Assembly (NCBI GenBank): GCA_027494035.1
Contig: JAOSJQ010000001.1
Span: 310,001 to 374,000, forward strand
Origin: UTCFX2 sp002050125
GTDB taxonomy: Bacteria > Chloroflexota > Anaerolineae > Anaerolineales > UBA4823
Direction: 5' to 3'
DNA length: 64,000 nt
A program made the position numbers and the translations under genes. The notes under the pieces are model-generated. The model did not search any database. It was not told where the DNA came from and saw nothing but the letters and a program-made list of their open reading frames with translations. Numbering within the stretch: position 1 is the stretch's first letter; each line of letters begins with the position of its first letter. Below, piece after piece: positions 1-8,187 of this stretch.

Positions 1-299
1 CTCAACCAGGGTTTGAACCGCCCGCGGGCGCCAAACCGACGCCATTTTCGAGTGGGCGCTTCATCTGCAACAATTTTATGGATATACAACTCGTCCCGAC
101 TCACGCCGAAGTTCTCCTCGCCGTTTGCCATGGCAGAGGCGACGACTTTCGACAGGGGTTCAGCGCCGTAATTGGGCACAAATTTCAACAAGGTCAAGGC
201 TTCAACCACATCCTTGCCGCGCACCAGATCCGCAACCAGGCGGACCTTTTGCGCAGAAATCGGGATGAAACGAACCTGGGCAAAAATATCGGTAGCCAT
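1..299 (-). CDS. rplV: 50S ribosomal protein L22 (3' end outside window)
   Basis: Partial gene. The first 99 codons read in from 299 and run off the left edge. The product begins MATDIFAQVRFIPISAQKVR and later carries DEAPTRKWRRFGARGR, typical of L22, which binds 23S rRNA and lines the exit tunnel. Two in-frame ATGs exist. The one at 308 overlaps the rpsS stop, but the GAGG motif sits directly against it. The ATG at 299 has GAGG about 9 bases upstream and is preferred. It follows rpsS as in the usual S10 operon order. Confidence 0.93.
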   Translation of the reverse strand, partial: MATDIFAQVRFIPISAQKVRLVADLVRGKDVVEALTLLKFVPNYGAEPLSKVVASAMANGEENFGVSRDELYIHKIVADEAPTRKWRRFGARGRFKPWL

Positions 300-304
300 C
301 GCGC

Positions 305-583
305 TCATCCTCTCTTGGACTTCTTTTCAGCGACATGACCGCGGAAGAGCCGGGTCGGCGCAAATTCACCCAATTTATGACCCACCATATTCTCAGTGAT
401 ATAAATCGGCACATGCCGCCGCCCGTCGTGAACAGCTATCGTATGACCGACCATCTGCGGGAAAATTGTGCTGGACCTGCTCCACGTGCGTATGACCTTC
501 TTTTCGCTGCGCTCGTTCATACGTTCTATCTTTTCGAGCAGCTTCGCATCAATGTAAGGGCCTTTTTTCAACGAACGTCCCAT
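305..583 (-). CDS. rpsS: 30S ribosomal protein S19
   Basis: 92 aa, the normal length for S19. It starts MGRSLKKGPYIDAKLLEKI and contains the conserved WSRSSTIFPQMVGHTIAVHDG and MVGHKLGEFAPTR segments. S19 binds 16S rRNA in the small-subunit head together with S13. It lies between rplB and rplV, as in nearly all S10 operons, and its stop overlaps the alternative upstream start of rplV. No anomaly is visible. Confidence 0.97.
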   Translation of the reverse strand: MGRSLKKGPYIDAKLLEKIERMNERSEKKVIRTWSRSSTIFPQMVGHTIAVHDGRRHVPIYITENMVGHKLGEFAPTRLFRGHVAEKKSKRG

Positions 584-636
584 AGTCTTATCTCCAACAA
601 TCCTTCTTAAGCATCTCGCTCTTGCCCAATGCTTTT

Positions 637-1470
637 CTAGCGTTTCTTTCCGCGTCGGCGAACAATATATTTATCCGTCTTCTTGTTACGGCGGGTCTTC
701 GCTCCCAATGTGGGTTTACCCCATGGGGTCTTCGGGCTTGGCATCCCAATGGGCTGTCGCCCTTCACCGCCGCCGTGGGGATGGTCGCGCGGCGACATCG
801 CTGTCCCACGCACGGTTGGGCGGATGCCCAGATGGCGCTTGCGACCGGCTTTGCCCAATTTAATATTACTGTGATCCAAATTTCCAACTTGCCCGATGGT
901 CGCATAACAGACCTGGCGGATCAATCGTACTTCACCGGAGGGCATGCGAATCTGAGCGTAATCGCCCTCTTTTGCAAGCAGTTGCGCCGCGGCGCCAGCC
1001 GCGCGCACAAGCTGCCCGCCGCGCCCCTCTTTCATCTCCAGGTTGTGAACCAACGTTCCAACCGGGATGTTAGAAATTGGCAAGCTATTTCCCGGGCGGA
1101 CTTCAGCCGCCGGACCGCTGACAACCATATCGCCAACCCGCAGGTCGACCGGAGCGATAATATAGCGTTTCTCGCCATCCACATAGAAAAGCAATGCGAG
1201 ACGCGCAGTTCGGTTTGGATCGTATTCAATTGCCGCGACGCGGGCGGGTATGCCGTGTTTATCGCGTTTGTAATCCACCAAGCGCATATTCCGGCGATGA
1301 CCACCGCCGCGATGGCGCACGGTCACCCGTCCGTACATGTTGCGTCCGCCGCTCTTGCGCAGGGGTCGAATCAAAGACCGTTCGGGCGTCGATTTGGTGA
1401 TCTCTTCAAAGGTGTAGCCCGTCATTCCCCGCTGACCAGGGGTAACGGGTTTGAACTTCTTCACGCCCAT
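637..1470 (-). CDS. rplB: 50S ribosomal protein L2
   Basis: 277 aa, standard for L2, which supports the peptidyl-transferase centre. It starts MGVKKFKPVTPGQRGMTGYT. The C-terminal region has the diagnostic RGTAMSPRDHPHGGGEGR, including the conserved histidine implicated in peptidyl transfer. The start overlaps the rplW stop (TAATG), implying translational coupling. A 53-base gap separates it from rpsS. Confidence 0.98.
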   Translation of the reverse strand: MGVKKFKPVTPGQRGMTGYTFEEITKSTPERSLIRPLRKSGGRNMYGRVTVRHRGGGHRRNMRLVDYKRDKHGIPARVAAIEYDPNRTARLALLFYVDGEKRYIIAPVDLRVGDMVVSGPAAEVRPGNSLPISNIPVGTLVHNLEMKEGRGGQLVRAAGAAAQLLAKEGDYAQIRMPSGEVRLIRQVCYATIGQVGNLDHSNIKLGKAGRKRHLGIRPTVRGTAMSPRDHPHGGGEGRQPIGMPSPKTPWGKPTLGAKTRRNKKTDKYIVRRRGKKR

Positions 1471-1772
1471 TATCGCACTCCTTCAAACACGGGTATCGAA
1501 TCGCCGGGCGCCAGTGTGATGATCGCTTTTTTATAGCCAGACCGCCGGGTAGTGATTCTCCGGCTGCGCAAATTGCGCTTCTTCTTGGCTGGCATGTTGA
1601 TTACGTTCACCCGCACCACTTTCACTTTGAAAATCGTTTCAACAGCGTCCTGCACGAGACCTTTGGTCGCATTCGGCGCGACTTCGAACACATATTGGCG
1701 CAGTTCGCCGTTCATGTAATTCGTCTTTTCGGTAATCAAAGGGCGTCGAAGCACATCGTATAAATTGTTCAT
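1470..1772 (-). CDS. rplW: 50S ribosomal protein L23
   Basis: 100 aa. It starts MNNLYDVLRRPLITEKTNY, the LRxPxITEK signature of L23. L23 sits at the tunnel exit and docks trigger factor and SRP. It has the usual L23 length and order (rplD, rplW, rplB), and its stop overlaps the rplB start by one base. Confidence 0.97.
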   Translation of the reverse strand: MNNLYDVLRRPLITEKTNYMNGELRQYVFEVAPNATKGLVQDAVETIFKVKVVRVNVINMPAKKKRNLRSRRITTRRSGYKKAIITLAPGDSIPVFEGVR

Positions 1773-1784
1773 CTTATCCTCCGC

Positions 1785-2417
1785 CTAGTTTGCCAGCATG
1801 GTTTCAAGCTGGGCAATCACGGGCAACGGGATGATCAGGCGCTCGTAGCCAAGCACATCCCGGATGTTGAGGTAATTCACCAGCACCGTCTTGGCATCCG
1901 GCAGGTTGTTGGTTGAAAGGATCACGCGCTGATAGTCTTCGCTTTTTTCCGGTATCACGATTAACGCGCTCGAATCGCCGACCAACCGATCCAGCGCCTG
2001 AGCCATTAAGCGCGTCTTTATTTCTGCAAGCTCCAGCGCCTCCAGCACAAGCACCTCGTTTTCGGCTGCTTTCGCCGATAGTGCGGAGCGGATGGCAGCC
2101 TGGCGCATTTTCTTCGGCATGGCTTGAGAATAGTCACGCGGCTTGGGCGTGTGAACTTTGCCGCCTCCAACCCATTGCGCAGAGCGGATTGATCCCTGGC
2201 GCGCCCTTCCGGTGCCCTTCTGACGCCAGGGTTTGCGCCCGCCGCCAGCGACTTCGCTGCGCCCTTTGGTTTTGTGCGTCCCAAGACGCGCGTTCGCCAA
2301 CTGACGCACAAATGCCTGGTGCATCAAATCCACGTTGATTGGCGCCTCAAAGATCGCGGACGGCAATTCAACCGTGCTGACTTTTTTGCCTTCCATGTTT
2401 ACGACATCTACTTTCAT
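1785..2417 (-). CDS. rplD: 50S ribosomal protein L4
   Basis: 210 aa from the chosen start MKVDVVNMEGKKVSTVELP. It has the L4 signature GRSEVAGGGRKPWRQKGTGRA in the loop reaching the exit tunnel. Longer in-frame starts exist at 2423 and 2444. The ATG at 2417 is preferred because GGGAG lies 8 bases upstream of it, while that motif would be too close to 2423 and inside the 2444 version. It lies between rplC and rplW. L4 autoregulates this operon in some bacteria; nothing here shows whether it does so in this organism. Confidence 0.94.
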   Translation of the reverse strand: MKVDVVNMEGKKVSTVELPSAIFEAPINVDLMHQAFVRQLANARLGTHKTKGRSEVAGGGRKPWRQKGTGRARQGSIRSAQWVGGGKVHTPKPRDYSQAMPKKMRQAAIRSALSAKAAENEVLVLEALELAEIKTRLMAQALDRLVGDSSALIVIPEKSEDYQRVILSTNNLPDAKTVLVNYLNIRDVLGYERLIIPLPVIAQLETMLAN

Positions 2418-2453
2418 GTCCATTGCTCCCATCGGATCAAGCAACCCGCTCGG

Positions 2454-3083
2454 CTACTGCTTGCGGGTTTCCTTGATCATCAGAATGCCGCCTCTTGAAC
2501 CGGGCACCGAACCGCGCACACCGAGCAGATTTCTCTCCGGATCGACCAGTACGACCTTAAGATTTTGGGTGGTTACCCGCTCACTGCCCATATGCCCCGG
2601 ACCTTTAGCGCCCTTGTAAACCCGTCCTGGAGTGGTGCCGGAACCGCGCGAGCCTGGGGCGCGCAGGCGGTCGGACTGTCCATGCGTCTTGGGTCCGCCG
2701 CGAAAATGGTAGCGCTTAACGGCTCCAGCAAATCCTTTGCCCTTGCTGGTTCCGATCACATCCACATATTCGCCAATCGAAAATACATCCACCTTCAGCG
2801 CATCGCCTTCGCTCAGTTCAGGCGATTTCGCCCGGAACTCGCGCAGAAAGCGCAACGGAGGCAGGTTGTTGCGCTTCAGATGCCCCAGTTGACCGCCGGT
2901 GAGACGCTTTGGCTTTGCCTCTCCAAACCCCAACTGCACCGCTGAATAGCCGTCCTGATCTGCCCGGCGCACCTGGGTGACATAACAAGGCCCAGCTTCG
3001 ATGAGGGTGACCGGTATCACAGAACCGGCTTCGTCGAAAATCTGGGTCATGCCGACTTTCTTGCCAATGAGCCCTTTCAACAT
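2454..3083 (-). CDS. rplC: 50S ribosomal protein L3
   Basis: 209 aa from MLKGLIGKKVGMTQIFDE. It contains the L3 core GTSKGKGFAGAVKRYHFRGG and GQSDRLRAPGSRGSGTTPGR. An ATG eight codons upstream (3107) is in frame, but AGGAG sits 9 bases before 3083, so 3083 is the likelier start. About 208 bases separate it from rpsJ, unusually long for this junction, and they contain a strong hairpin (listed separately). Confidence 0.95.
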   Translation of the reverse strand: MLKGLIGKKVGMTQIFDEAGSVIPVTLIEAGPCYVTQVRRADQDGYSAVQLGFGEAKPKRLTGGQLGHLKRNNLPPLRFLREFRAKSPELSEGDALKVDVFSIGEYVDVIGTSKGKGFAGAVKRYHFRGGPKTHGQSDRLRAPGSRGSGTTPGRVYKGAKGPGHMGSERVTTQNLKVVLVDPERNLLGVRGSVPGSRGGILMIKETRKQ

Positions 3084-3245
3084 CTCGGTTGTCTCCTTGC
3101 TTTTCAAATTCCGGGACTGTCAGCCTGGGCTGGGCTGCATCATCCCTGAACACGGAGCAGTAAATCAGCCTGTCGAGGGCGGATCAATTTTGGCGCCCAC
3201 AATCAGGTCTGTTCTTACTCCATCTATTTTTAACGTGTTGCCAAC

Positions 3246-3276
3246 CCTCATACCCGCTCTTTCAGCCGGGATGAGG
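3246..3276 (-). promoter_or_regulatory. Stem-loop in the rpsJ-rplC intergenic leader
   Basis: On the minus strand CCTCAT-CCCG pairs with CGGG-T-ATGAGG: ten base pairs with one bulged T and a loop of about ten bases. It lies between the rpsJ stop and the rplC start. No U-run follows, so it is not an obvious intrinsic terminator. A ribosomal-protein-binding leader or an mRNA processing site are possible roles; neither is shown. Confidence 0.45.
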
Positions 3277-3291
3277 CTGATACCAATTCAG

Positions 3292-3600
3292 CTAAATCTT
3301 TATTTCAATATCCACACCAGCCGGAAGATTCAACCGCATCAGCATGTCGATCGTCTTTGAGTCCGGGTCCAATACATCGATCAGGCGATTGTGCGTTCGG
3401 ATTTCAAAATGCTCGTGCGAATCCTTGTCGATGAAAGTTGAGCGCCGTATTGTAAACCGTTCTATGCGAGTTGGCAAGGGTACCGGGCCAACAACTCGGG
3501 CGCCAGTTCTCTCAGCGGTCTCAACAATGCGTTTGGCTGACTGATCAAGAACCCGGTGATCGTAAGCCTTCAAACGGATGCGGATTTTCTGCTTTGCCAT
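3292..3600 (-). CDS. rpsJ: 30S ribosomal protein S10
   Basis: 102 aa, the standard S10 length. It starts MAKQKIRIRLKAYDHRVLDQ and contains GPVPLPTRIERFTIRRS. S10 is a small-subunit head protein and, as NusE, takes part in antitermination. It begins 8 bases after the tuf stop, so it is probably co-transcribed with the str genes, and it heads the S10 gene set. Confidence 0.98.
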   Translation of the reverse strand: MAKQKIRIRLKAYDHRVLDQSAKRIVETAERTGARVVGPVPLPTRIERFTIRRSTFIDKDSHEHFEIRTHNRLIDVLDPDSKTIDMLMRLNLPAGVDIEIKI

Positions 3601-3608
3601 TTTTTCAC

Positions 3609-4811
3609 CTAATCCAGGATCTTGGTAATGACGCCAGCGCCGACCGTCAAGCCGCCTTCGCGTATGGCGAATTTCAAGCCCTGCTCCAACGCCACCGGCA
3701 CGATCAATTCCACTTCCAGGTTCACATCGTCCCCAGGCATCACCATCTCCACCCCTTCCGGCAGCTTGATGTTCCCCGTCACATCCATCGTCCGAATATA
3801 AAACTGCGGCCGGTATCCCGTGAAGAACGCCTTGTGCCGCCCGCCTTCTTCCTTCCTCAACACGTACACCTGGCTCTGAAAGCGCTTGTGCGGCGTGATG
3901 CTCTTCGGTTTCGCAATCACCATCCCCCGCTCGACATCCGTCCGCTCGATCCCGCGCAGCAACAGCCCCGCATTGTCCCCCGCAAGCCCCTCCTCCAGCG
4001 ACTTGTGGAACATCTCCACACCCGTCACCACCGAGCTCATGCTCTGATCCCGCAACCCCACGATCTCCACCGGCTCCCCTACCTTGACCCGCCCCCGATC
4101 CACGCGCCCGGTCACCACCGTCCCGCGCCCTTTGATCGAGAACACGTCTTCCACCGGCATCATGAACGGCTTGTCCACATCCCGCACCGGCTCCGGTATG
4201 TATTCATCCACCACCCGCAGCAACTCTTTGATGCTCGCATATTCCGGCGCATCCGGATCCCGGTTCTGGCTCTCCAACGCCGCCAGCGCACTCCCACGCA
4301 CGATCGGCGTCTCGTCCCCAGGAAATCCATATTCGTTCAACAACTCCCGCAGCTCTAACTCCACCAACTCCAACAGCTCCGGGTCGTCCATCATGTCCAC
4401 TTTGTTCAGGTACACCACGATCGCCGGCACTTCCACCTGCCGCGCCAACAACACATGCTCCCGCGTCTGCGGCATCGGCCCGTCCGGCGCCGCTACCACC
4501 AGAATCGCCCCGTCCACCTGCGCCGCTCCGGTGATCATGTTCTTGATATAGTCGCGGTGCCCAGGCATGTCCACGTGCGCATAGTGCCGCTTCTCCGTCT
4601 GATACTCCACGTGCGAGATGTTGATCGTGATCCCGCGCGTCTTCTCCTCCGGCGCATTGTCAATCGAGTCAAACGCCCGAAATTCCCCAAGCCCCCGCAG
4701 CGCACACCATTTCGTCATCGCCGCCGTCAGCGTCGTCTTACCATGATCGATGTGACCCATCGTCCCAACGTTCATGTGCGTCTTCGTTCGATCAAATTTC
4801 TGCTTTCCCAT
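3609..4811 (-). CDS. tuf: Translation elongation factor Tu
   Basis: 400 aa, normal for EF-Tu, the GTPase that delivers aminoacyl-tRNA to the ribosome. The P-loop GHIDHGKTT lies at residues 19-27, followed by switch motif RGITI, DMPGHRDY, NKVD and the terminal VGAGVITKILD. Codon use is very C-biased, as expected for a highly expressed gene. It lies between fusA and rpsJ. Only one tuf copy is in this window. Confidence 0.98.
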   Translation of the reverse strand: MGKQKFDRTKTHMNVGTMGHIDHGKTTLTAAMTKWCALRGLGEFRAFDSIDNAPEEKTRGITINISHVEYQTEKRHYAHVDMPGHRDYIKNMITGAAQVDGAILVVAAPDGPMPQTREHVLLARQVEVPAIVVYLNKVDMMDDPELLELVELELRELLNEYGFPGDETPIVRGSALAALESQNRDPDAPEYASIKELLRVVDEYIPEPVRDVDKPFMMPVEDVFSIKGRGTVVTGRVDRGRVKVGEPVEIVGLRDQSMSSVVTGVEMFHKSLEEGLAGDNAGLLLRGIERTDVERGMVIAKPKSITPHKRFQSQVYVLRKEEGGRHKAFFTGYRPQFYIRTMDVTGNIKLPEGVEMVMPGDDVNLEVELIVPVALEQGLKFAIREGGLTVGAGVITKILD

Positions 4812-4883
4812 GTGATTCTCCTATGTACAAGATCCTTCAACAATTGCTTTGAACGGATTTGGAATAATGCTCCACTTCTTTAC

Positions 4884-6956
4884 TCAACTTCCAATCAGCG
4901 CCCGCGTCACACTTTCTGAGACGCGCGCATAATGATCAAACTCCACCGAGAACACCCCTCGACCCTGCGTGGCAGAACGTAGATCCGTAGCGTAGCCAAA
5001 CAATTCAGCTAAAGGCACCATCGCCCGAACAGCCTTCGCATTCCCGGAGCGACTTTCCATTCCAAGTATCTCGCCTCTGCGCGCATTTAATTGACCGATA
5101 ATATCTCCCAGGTACTCCTCGGGCGCCAGGACCTCAACCTTCGCAATTGGTTCGAGCAATACGGGCCCAGCTTTCTGTACGCCCTCTTTGAAAGCCAGCG
5201 AGCCAGCCATTTTAAATGCCATCTCGTTTGAATCGACTTCATGAAAAGACCCATCGTACAACCGCACAGAGATGTCGGTCACCGGATAACCCGCCAGAAC
5301 ACCGCCCTCTGCCGCTTCTCGTACGCCTTTTTCTACCGCCGGGATGTATTCTCTTGGGATCGCGCCGCCGACAATCGCGTTTTCAAAAACAACCCCGCTT
5401 CCAGGTTCGCCTGGCTGAATTTCGAAAGTGACGTGCCCATACTGGCCGCGACCGCCGGTCTGTTTGACATAGCGATAGTCGATTCGCTCCACCGGTCTCA
5501 TAATTGATTCGCGATAAGCTACCTGCGGTCGTCCAACCCTGGCTTGCACTTTGAATTCTCGCAGCATTCGATCAACCAGAACTTCCAGGTGCAACTCGCC
5601 CATGCCAGAAATGATCGTCTGTCCGGTCTCTTCGTTCGAGCGCACCACGAATGTGGGGTCTTCCTCCGACAGTTTACGCAGCGCCTCTGACATTCGATCC
5701 TGGTCAGCGTTGGTTTTTGGCTCGATCGCGACCGAGATCACCGGTTCGGGAAAACTGATGTTTTCGAGGATGATCGGATGATTGATGTCACACAGCGTGT
5801 CGCCGGTGAATGACTCCTTCATCCCCAGAACCGCGCCGATATCTCCCGCAAGAATTTCGTTCACATCTTCCCGCCGGTCAGCGTACATCCGCAGCAGCCG
5901 ACCGATCCGCTCGCGCCGGTCTTTGGTGGAATTGTATGCCATGCCGCCCTGGGTAAGTTTACCGGAATATACCCGCAGATATGCCAGGCGACCCATATAT
6001 GGGTCAGTGACGATCTTGAAAACGAGCGCGCTCAACGGTGCGTCATCTTCAGTAGGGCGAGTTAGCTGCTCCTCGGTCTTGGGATGCTCTCCCGTTACGT
6101 CCGGGATGTCCACAGGTGACGGAAGATAGTCGATCACTGCGTCGAGCACCAGTTGAATGCCTTTGTTGCGCAGCGAACTTCCGCAAAAAACCGGGGTAAT
6201 TTTGCCTGCGAGGACAGCTCTGCGCAGCGCAGCTTTCAACTCGGCGGTGCTGATCTCAATCCCTTCGAGGTATTTCAGGGTGAGATCGTCATCTGTTTCT
6301 GCGATCATCTCAACCATGCGAGCGCGCATAAGCTCGGTTTCAGCCGCCATATCGAAGGGAATATCCGCTTCGGGCAACCCCTGTTCAGGAGTCTCCTCCC
6401 AAACAATTGCCTTATGCTGCATGAGATCGATAATCCCAGAAAAATTGGCTTCTGCTCCAATCGGAATTTGCATGGCTAACGGCGTGGCGCCTAAACGGTC
6501 TTTGATGGACTGAATCGTCTGTTCGTAGGATGCGCCAACCCGGTCCATTTTGTTCACAAAACAAATCCGCGGCACATGATAACGGTCCGCCTGACGCCAC
6601 ACTGTTTCGCTTTGCGGCTCCACACCCTGGACTGCGTCAAAGATCACAATACCGCCATCCAAAACCCGCAAAGAGCGTTGGACTTCGGCTGTGAAATCGA
6701 TATGTCCCGGCGTGTCGATAATATTGATCTGGAAGCCCTTCCATTCAGCAGACACAGCTGCTGAAACGATGGTTATCCCCCGCTCGCGTTCTTGCTCCAT
6801 CCAATCGGTAACGGTGGTTCCGTCATCCACAGATCCAATTCGATGCGTTTTTCCGGTATAGTAAAGTATCCGCTCGGTCGTTGTGGTCTTACCAGCGTCG
6901 ATATGGGCGATAATCCCAATATTTCGATATTTCTCGAGCGGATAGATGCGCGCCAT
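4884..6956 (-). CDS. fusA: Translation elongation factor G
   Basis: 690 aa, the usual length of EF-G, the GTPase of ribosomal translocation. It starts MARIYPLEKYRNIGIIAHID. Motifs in order are AHIDAGKTTTTERIL, ERERGITI, DTPGHIDFT and FVNKMDR. The C-terminal domains IV and V include GGRGQYGHV and a late MVPLAELFGYATDLRS segment. The length and single intact frame fit canonical EF-G. It lies between rpsG and tuf in the standard str order. Confidence 0.98.
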   Translation of the reverse strand: MARIYPLEKYRNIGIIAHIDAGKTTTTERILYYTGKTHRIGSVDDGTTVTDWMEQERERGITIVSAAVSAEWKGFQINIIDTPGHIDFTAEVQRSLRVLDGGIVIFDAVQGVEPQSETVWRQADRYHVPRICFVNKMDRVGASYEQTIQSIKDRLGATPLAMQIPIGAEANFSGIIDLMQHKAIVWEETPEQGLPEADIPFDMAAETELMRARMVEMIAETDDDLTLKYLEGIEISTAELKAALRRAVLAGKITPVFCGSSLRNKGIQLVLDAVIDYLPSPVDIPDVTGEHPKTEEQLTRPTEDDAPLSALVFKIVTDPYMGRLAYLRVYSGKLTQGGMAYNSTKDRRERIGRLLRMYADRREDVNEILAGDIGAVLGMKESFTGDTLCDINHPIILENISFPEPVISVAIEPKTNADQDRMSEALRKLSEEDPTFVVRSNEETGQTIISGMGELHLEVLVDRMLREFKVQARVGRPQVAYRESIMRPVERIDYRYVKQTGGRGQYGHVTFEIQPGEPGSGVVFENAIVGGAIPREYIPAVEKGVREAAEGGVLAGYPVTDISVRLYDGSFHEVDSNEMAFKMAGSLAFKEGVQKAGPVLLEPIAKVEVLAPEEYLGDIIGQLNARRGEILGMESRSGNAKAVRAMVPLAELFGYATDLRSATQGRGVFSVEFDHYARVSESVTRALIGS

Positions 6957-7024
6957 GCTTTGCCTGCAAAATTCAAACTAATATCTAAAACGAGTGCCTG
7001 AAATAATTTAGCCAGTGTTCGATC

Positions 7025-7495
7025 TCAGACCCGATAATGTGAAAATGCCCGGTTGGCTTCCGCCATTTTGTGCGTTTCGTCGCGCTTGCGTATGGCTGAT
7101 CCAGTATTATTGGCGGCGTCCATCAGCTCGCCAGCCAGCTTTTCGGAAAAATTCCTGCCAGAGCGGCTATTCGCGGCGGAGAGAATCCAGCGGGTTGCCA
7201 GAGCAAACCGTCGGCTAGCGGCGACTTCCATCGGAATCTGATACGTCGCGCCGCCCACCCGCCGCGGCTTGACCTCCATCATTGGGGAGACATTTTTAAT
7301 CGCTTGTTCGAATAACTCGATCCCAGGGCGCTTTGCGCGCGCCTCCATCAGATCAAAGGCGTCATAGACCAGTCGAGTTGCCAGGCTCTTCTTCCCATTT
7401 CTCATGACATTATTGATAAACGCCTGGACCTGGACGCTGTTGTAACGCACATCCGGCAGCATGGGTCGTTTTTCGGGTTTTGCACGTCGAGACAT
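7025..7495 (-). CDS. rpsG: 30S ribosomal protein S7
   Basis: 156 aa, standard for S7, which nucleates assembly of the 16S 3' domain. It starts MSRRAKPEKRPMLPDVRYNS and contains FINNVMRNGKKSLA and GGATYQIPMEV. It lies 15 bases after rpsL, so the two are almost certainly one transcript. S7 is the autoregulator of the str operon in E. coli; no equivalent site could be confirmed here. Confidence 0.97.
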   Translation of the reverse strand: MSRRAKPEKRPMLPDVRYNSVQVQAFINNVMRNGKKSLATRLVYDAFDLMEARAKRPGIELFEQAIKNVSPMMEVKPRRVGGATYQIPMEVAASRRFALATRWILSAANSRSGRNFSEKLAGELMDAANNTGSAIRKRDETHKMAEANRAFSHYRV

Positions 7496-7510
7496 TCTAT
7501 ACTCCTGATC

Positions 7511-7933
7511 CTACTTCGCTTTTGGACGCTTCGAACCGTATTTTGAGCGAGCCTGCTTGCGGTTATTCACTCCGCCAGTGTCCAAAGTGCCGCGCACAAT
7601 GTGATAGCGCACACCCGGAAGGTCCTTCACCCGCCCGCCACGTACTAATACGACTGAGTGTTCCTGGAGTGTGTGACCTTCGCCAGGGATATAGGCAGTG
7701 ACTTCAAGCCCGTTTGACAAGCGCACGCGCGCGATCTTCCGCAGCGCCGAGTTTGGTTTTTTCGGGGTCATCGTCCGGACGACGGTGCAAACGCCGCGTT
7801 TTTGGGGCGCGCCCTTGTCCTGGCGATTACGTCGCTGCTTCATTGAGTTCAGCGTATAAAGCAGAGCCGGTGATTTGCTCTTCAGCTTCTTACTTTGGCG
7901 GCCCTTACGGACCAATTGATTGATCGTTGGCAC
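7511..7933 (-). CDS. rpsL: 30S ribosomal protein S12
   Basis: 140 aa from a GTG start at 7933, reading VPTINQLVRKGRQSKKLKSK (first residue decoded as Met). GGAGG lies 5 bases before this GTG, and the alignment with S12 proteins starting MPTINQLV supports it. The TTG at 7945 would include the Shine-Dalgarno sequence. The decoding-centre segment TPKKPNSALRK and the PGEGHTLQEHSVVLVRGGR loop are present. It is the first gene of the str unit, preceded by its own promoter and a leader of about 160 bases. Confidence 0.96.
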   Translation of the reverse strand: MPTINQLVRKGRQSKKLKSKSPALLYTLNSMKQRRNRQDKGAPQKRGVCTVVRTMTPKKPNSALRKIARVRLSNGLEVTAYIPGEGHTLQEHSVVLVRGGRVKDLPGVRYHIVRGTLDTGGVNNRKQARSKYGSKRPKAK

Positions 7934-8096
7934 AGTCGCCTCCAAAACTGTTTGATTACTACAAATTACAAAAGCCTGTAGATTATTTTTTCAATAAGCG
8001 AGGCCATCGCATGTACATGATGGCCTCACGGGATATCGCTCGCAAGGTTGCCAGAGACGGGGGTCATTGCCGTCTCAACCCAAGGTTGGGCAACGA
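7934..8096 (-). promoter_or_regulatory. rpsL 5' leader with two hairpins
   Basis: This is the untranslated region between the inferred rpsL transcription start and the GTG. Reading the minus strand it holds GAGACGG/CCGTCTC (8054-8076) and then GAGGCCATC/GATGGCCTC (8000-8027), each a perfect stem. Neither is followed by a U-run. A ribosomal-protein autoregulatory leader is a reasonable inference; the match to any known leader class was not tested. Confidence 0.5.
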
Positions 8097-8102
8097 GGAG
8101 GA

Positions 8103-8131
8103 ATTTTACCATGTGCAGAAAACAGCGTCAA
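8103..8131 (-). promoter_or_regulatory. Sigma-70-type promoter for the rpsL operon
   Basis: On the minus strand, -35 TTGACG (8126-8131), a 17-base spacer and -10 TAAAAT (8103-8108). It lies between the rpoB terminator and rpsL, so the str genes can be transcribed independently of rpoB. Confidence 0.8.
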
Positions 8132-8142
8132 GATGCGATTCC

Positions 8143-8179
8143 AAATTAAAAACCCCGTTATCCATTTCAAACGGGGTTT
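8143..8179 (-). terminator. Intrinsic terminator after rpoB
   Basis: On the minus strand AAACCCCGTT pairs with AACGGGGTTT (8150-8179, 10 bp, 10-base loop), followed by TTTAATTT. It starts about ten bases after the rpoB stop codon and separates rpoB from rpsL. Confidence 0.88.
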
Positions 8180-8187
8180 GATCTCCC

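Noticed and set aside
3471..4358. Long plus-strand ORF opposite tuf
   Set aside because: Low-complexity His/Arg-rich shadow of the strongly biased tuf codons; tuf on the other strand is certain.
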